Below, piece by piece: positions 25,701 to 31,700 of a DNA stretch of 64,000 nucleotides. Position 1 is the first letter of the stretch. Each line of letters starts with the position of its first letter. Position numbers and translations under genes: made by a program. The stretch comes from Anodontia alba. Its lineage: Eukaryota; Mollusca; Bivalvia; Lucinida; Lucinidae. The stretch lies in the NCBI GenBank assembly GCA_964016985.1, contig OZ024830.1, positions 65,242,690 through 65,306,689 of the forward strand. The letters are read 5' to 3'. A model generated the notes under the pieces. It was given only the letters and a program-made list of their open reading frames with translations. It was not told the DNA's origin and ran no database searches.

Positions 25701-28700
25701 TTCATGTGAATCTGCTTGGCAGACGATTCACATGAAATATCAAGACTTGTTTTCTTTGAAAAATTAAAAAAATAAAAATAAATGTCGTCTGCTACAAATT
25801 TTGCTTGGCACTTTAAGAGTTAATGCAAAAGAAAAAGATCACCTGAATAACCCTCTAATCATTAGAGCTATGTAAAAAGTAAGATACATGTATATAACAT
25901 CTATCATCAGCTAATTCCCTGCAGCAACAGACCAAAGATTAGAGAGCCACTTCAAAATTCCAACGTGCTGATTAAGGAAAATCTTCAATTCTTTTGATGT
26001 GGGTTTATTCCTGGACTAAGTGTTCAACAAGTTTGACCTTAATCCACAGAATCCATATCTTATTTCAGGCAGCTAAATGTGTTTTGTAAAGTTTCCTCAG
26101 CTCTAGATATTAAAGACCTTTTATTTCTTCAACCAAAAAGCTTTTCATAGTTTTTTTTTTATCTAAGCCTGTGGTTCTAAATTCATCTTTAAGCCACTGT
26201 TATGTAAAACAAGTGGCCCATGGGCCACGATTTGCTCACCTGAGTAAAACAGCCACTGCATCTCTGCAGATGCCATACAACTTTCTTCTGGTATTGCCAC
26301 ATTTGCAAATTTGACCTAGCTATAGAAAGGTCAAAGGTCATCCTAGGATCAACGTTTGACTAAACTTGGTAGCCCTTAAGTCCTGGATGCTACAGTACAT
26401 ACCAAGATTCAGCCTTGAAGCTTTCTTGGTTCTGGAGAAGAAGATTTTTAGCTGTTTTTTAACCATACATTTATATGGGCATGGTGGACATCTTGTTTAA
26501 CAATGCAGAACCTTTTGAACAAATTGATAATATGCCTTCGACAGAAGGCCCAAAGTGTAATCTGGTGAAAATTGGTCATGCTGTTTCAGAGAAGAAGATG
26601 TTTAAAGATTACAATATTTTATACAATGGCAAGGGCAGATAACCCAGACAGACAACCCAGGAGGGTTTGCTACTTTGATCATACATTGTAAGTTAAAGCC
26701 AGTGGTCTTTAATACATTTTCAGAAAATGATTTTACATTTTCTCCATACAAGAGTATGGGGATGCAAATTTCACCTTGCCATAGAAAGGTCAAAGGTCAA
26801 CCTAGAATCAGTCCCCAATGCTGTTTACCAAGATTCTGCCTTGAAGCTTTCTAGGTTCTGGAGAAGAAGATTTTTTAGAAGATTTTTACCGTATATGGGC
26901 ATAGTGGACATCTTGTTTAAAGATGCAGAACTGTTTGAACAAATTGATAATACTCCTTCGACAGAAAGCCCAATGTGAAATCTGTTGAAAATTGGTCAAG
27001 CTGTTTCAGAGAAGAAGGCGTTTAAATAAGACATTTTATACATGTATATAGCCCAGGGGCAAGGGCAGATAACCCAAGCAGACAAATTTTTGTTGTAACC
27101 AAAAGTGTTTGCTACTTTGATCATACATCTTAAGTTTCAGCCATTAGTCTTTAATACATTTCAAGAAACTGAATTTTCCATATTTTCCCCATACAAATGC
27201 ACAGGGGACTCAAATTTGACCTTGCTGTAAAAAATCAAATGTCATCCTAGGGTCATCATTTGAACAAACTTGTATGATCTTGAGTCCCCAATGCTCTGCA
27301 ACAAGATTCAGCCTTGAAGCTTTCTTTGTTCTGGAGAAGAAGATTTTTAAGTTTTTTTTACCACATATGGGCATGGGGGCCATCTTGTTTAATGATGAAG
27401 AAGCATTTGAACGAATTGATAATACACCTTGAATAGAAGACCCAATGTGAAATCTGGTGGAGATTGGTCACGCTGTTTCAGAGAAGAAGACATTTAAAAG
27501 TTACGAGATTTTATACTTGTATATAGCCCAAGGGCAAGGGTAGATAACTCTGGGGGGTCAAACTTTTGATTGTAACTGAAAGGGTTTGCTACTTTGATCA
27601 TACATTGTAAGTTTCAGCCATTTGTCATTAATACATTATGAAAAACTGAATTTTCAATAGTTTCCCCATACAAATGCATAGGGATGCAAATTTGACCTTG
27701 CTGTAAAAAGGTCAAATGTCAACCTTAGGGTCATCATTGAACAAACTTGGTAGACCTTGAGACCCTGATGCTATATACTAATATTAAGCCTTGAAGCTTT
27801 CTTGGTTCTGGAGAAGAAGATTTTTATATGTTTTTAGTACATATGGGCATGGCAGCCAACTTGATTAACAGACTGAGACCATTTGTATAAATTTTCAATC
27901 CCCCATTAACAGAAGGCTCCAGGAGAAATTTGAAGAAAATTGGCCCAGGGGTTTCAGAGGAGAAGTTGTTCAAAGGTGTGGACAGACGGACAACCGACGA
28001 AGAGTGATCACAATAGCTCATCCTGAGCCAAACATCCTGAGCCTTCGGCTCAGGTGAGCTAAAAAAATGCAGACTTTTGCATACAGTGCCGACCATGATT
28101 GGATGCTGCAATATGCAGCATTGGATCATGGTCAACACTGTTTGCAAAATGTGGCATGCGTTTTAGCATCTACCATGACAGCAGTAATTTACAGTAACAG
28201 AAACAGTTAACTTTTACCACCCCTGTTAAATGCAGCTGCAAGATGACAAACTGATGAAAGTTTTTCTTATTTTTCATAGAAAATAGGCTTCAACATTTCA
28301 TGCAAACTGTCACATTTGCATGAAATGTTAAAGCCTATTTTCTAGGAAAAACAAGAAAAATATTTCAAATTGTTATCTGCTGAACATGTTACCAGTAAGC
28401 AGAAAATGGACCATTCTGACTTGCACACCCCAGGAAGAGCTCATTTAAGATAGCTGAGCACAAATGATTTACTGGTAACTTTCAGACAGCAAAATGTTAT
28501 GCTTTGTAAAGTCTTTAGGTTCAGTCTGTGTATGATTAATTTAAACAGGCAGAAAAACAGTTATTGTTAAACAGTTAGCATTTTAGTGAAGCTATCATAT
28601 ACCCCATAATGTTGTCTTGTCTTTCACTTGTTAAGTTTTCTTCCTTAGGGGAATGGGGACACCTGTTTATTTTGCAGCCATTTTGAAAAGGGAGACAACT

Positions 28701-31700
28701 TTTGCAGACATTCCCTAGTGTCTGAAACCTTTCAAAAATGGGGCTATTCTTCAAGGGAGGAGTTTATTCCCAGAGGGAGCAAACTTTTTTCCTTTAAGAG
28801 TATCCCCCACTGAGAAGGAAGGTAAATATTTTCATGTCAGGAGTTATTTCCCTTGAAGGTGTATCCATTCCTCTTAAATTCTGTTGATCTGGCAGGATGT
28901 CTGATTTATTCTGACATGTGAAAGTAACAATTAATGGCAATGAGGAATACCATATTTACACTATATAGTGGGACATCTTAACTCATTACAATATTTGTCT
29001 TAAAATACATGTATGAACAAATCAATTTTACTACCTGCATGGTAATGGGTCTAAAAACTGCTTGATAAGTGGGAAAATGTGTAGAGCCTGATCAGATACC
29101 ACATTCAGCTATTTGCACAGGCCTGTCTGTCCAAATACTTAGAGTAAATACAGTGTGTTATGGAAAACACAGCCACAACATTTCACTTTCAGGTAGGATG
29201 AAACCACACTGAAACACCCCAGACAAGAATCCAAAACCACAGCTGGCCAAACAATATCTCTAAATATTAGGACAGACAGGGCTGAGCAAACAGTATAAAT
29301 ATTGGGACAGACAGTGCTGAGCAAACAGTATAAATATTGGGACAGACAGGGCTGAGCAAACAGAAGAGACACAGATCATATGCTGCAGAATACAGAATCT
29401 TATCAGGTTAAACACTGTTTGCTACTCATCCAGCACTTTTTAGACATATCAATAGGTAGTAATAATGGACTTGTTCAAATTTTAGACAAGAAAGGTAATG
29501 AGTTAGGGTGGCCCAATATCTGGGGCAAATACAGCATGATTTGTTTTCTTATTTATCAAATCATTTCACTGAGTTCCAAGAACACCCTTGGGAATAAACA
29601 AAGCTAGCTGTTTTTGAGAGGTGACCACTGAAGTTAAACTATAAAATATACTGATGACCTAAAGGCCAAGATTATCCAAACACTAAACTGTTCAACTTTT
29701 GTGAAATTGTTCCCTGGTCACTAATGTGTTATATACAAACAACCCAAATATTATTAATCTAAATCTCGTTAGATGTCCAAATTAAATTATTTTTATTCAA
29801 ACCATACACAGGCCACTCAATAAAACTGATTTTAAGCCTTTATATCAACTTCACAAAGTAACATCAGGATTCTCAGGTCTTTTATAAAAATATTAGTGTC
29901 TCCTGCTCACGCACCCCCAGCTCAACCATAAGGGAATAGCAGGGACAAAAACTTTTCATCCAACAGACCCTCCTAGAAGCCCTGCCCCACAGGGATAGAT
30001 GGTTGGTAAATCTGGTCACATTGAATTTGGTGCTTAACTATAAAGATTGCCCTTTGAAACAAAAAAAAAAAAAACAAAAAAAAAAACATAAAATGGTGAA
30101 AATCTGAAACTGTTTAAACTGAGTCTCTTCATATGACAGCAATGTAATTTGCAGAGCTGCATACACCCCCTACCACTGCTTTAAGTGGAACTCAATTTTC
30201 CTAGATATACCAGAACGGTCTCAATAATCCCAAGGAGAAGTTGGTTTGAACTCCTGACATTTGTAGATGGATCTGAAGGCTAATTATAGGTGAACTGTCA
30301 CAAACAGGATCTTATGTCCAATTACAGGTGGGCTGTCATAAATAAAGATCTCATCATTATAAGGAGTTACATAAGATGGTGTCAGAAGAGGGATAAGAAA
30401 TTTAATTGTCTCTGACTTGTGCAAATATATTCTATCACATAATCAGTGGTCATTTGCCACTACAAAAGTCAAGCTCTTCTGCAAACAAAAACTTTAATGA
30501 TACCAGTTAATACTGTACTGCAATAACCAAGCATTTCTGCAAACATGAATGCTTAGCATGCTGGGTAAAATTTCAGCAGAAGACATTTTGAAATATTTGT
30601 CTATTTTTTCCCAGAAAATAAAATTTCATATTTCAAGCAAACTGTCTCCTTAGGAGACAACTTGCACGAACTATCAAATCCTGATTTCTGGTAAAACTAA
30701 GAAAAATATCATCAACTTGTTGTCTGCTGAATATGCCCAGAGCATGCTAAGTGTAACCATAGCTCTAAATCAGAGAGTTTCCATTTTTTTTTTCTCATTT
30801 TACCAAGAAAACTTACATTGTGAGTACTCACAGGAATTAACACATTGTGAGTACTCCCTGGCATTGACTCAACAGGGCAGTTCCAATGAGCCCTAAATGT
30901 TTTCCTACTACAGAGGGATGAAACAGGGCTCTAGATAAGGTTTTGGTACAAAGAGTGTTTTACCCCCTGCTTTAAAGCTTAATGCTTGAATGGCCGGTCA
31001 TTTGCAATGCTTAACTCTTAAAGCACCAAGCTTAATTGTAGCATAGAAAATTCTAACTTTTTCAGAGAAAATAAAGCTTGAAATTTCATTTGAATCGTCT
31101 GCTATGCAGACGATTCACATGAAATACTAAGCTTTATTTTATCTGAAAAAAAAAAGAAAAAGAAAAAAAAAAAAAACACCTAGTAATGCATTTGTCTTTG
31201 TAGCATAAGGTTAAGCCCTTTCTGATCCAATGTAAGTAGTTGCTCCTGCTCACAACAGATTCAGTGTGAGGGATATTGCTTCATATTAAAAGACGTAAAG
31301 TTCACTGAAAAACTTTACCCCCTAAATTTGATTTCAATGCTGAAATCCACAATTTCCTTGAGTATTTTTACTCCCTCAGCTTCAATGTCAATGCCGATTT
31401 TCAAAAATTCAATGCTGAAATACCCTTTACTCCCTCTTGTCTAGAGCTCTGGAAGAAACCTAACAACACTTTTGGGTTGAAAAAAAAGTGTCCTATCTGG
31501 AGTAAGGTTTTAAGTGCCTGTCACAACAGTAGCAGACACCACTTTTGATTTTTTATTTTTCAGAGAAAATGAAGACTTGACATTTCATATGAATCATCTG
31601 CCTAGCAAACAATTCACATGAAATGTAAAGCCTTATTTTCCCCAAAATCTAAAAAAAAGAATGTCATCTACGTTAGCAAACAATTCACATGAAATGTAAA

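Noticed and set aside
27824..28147. 107-codon minus frame (SSPEPKAQD...)
   Set aside because: It lies across the right end of the tandem-repeat element and the adjoining core; such frames recur with the repeat.
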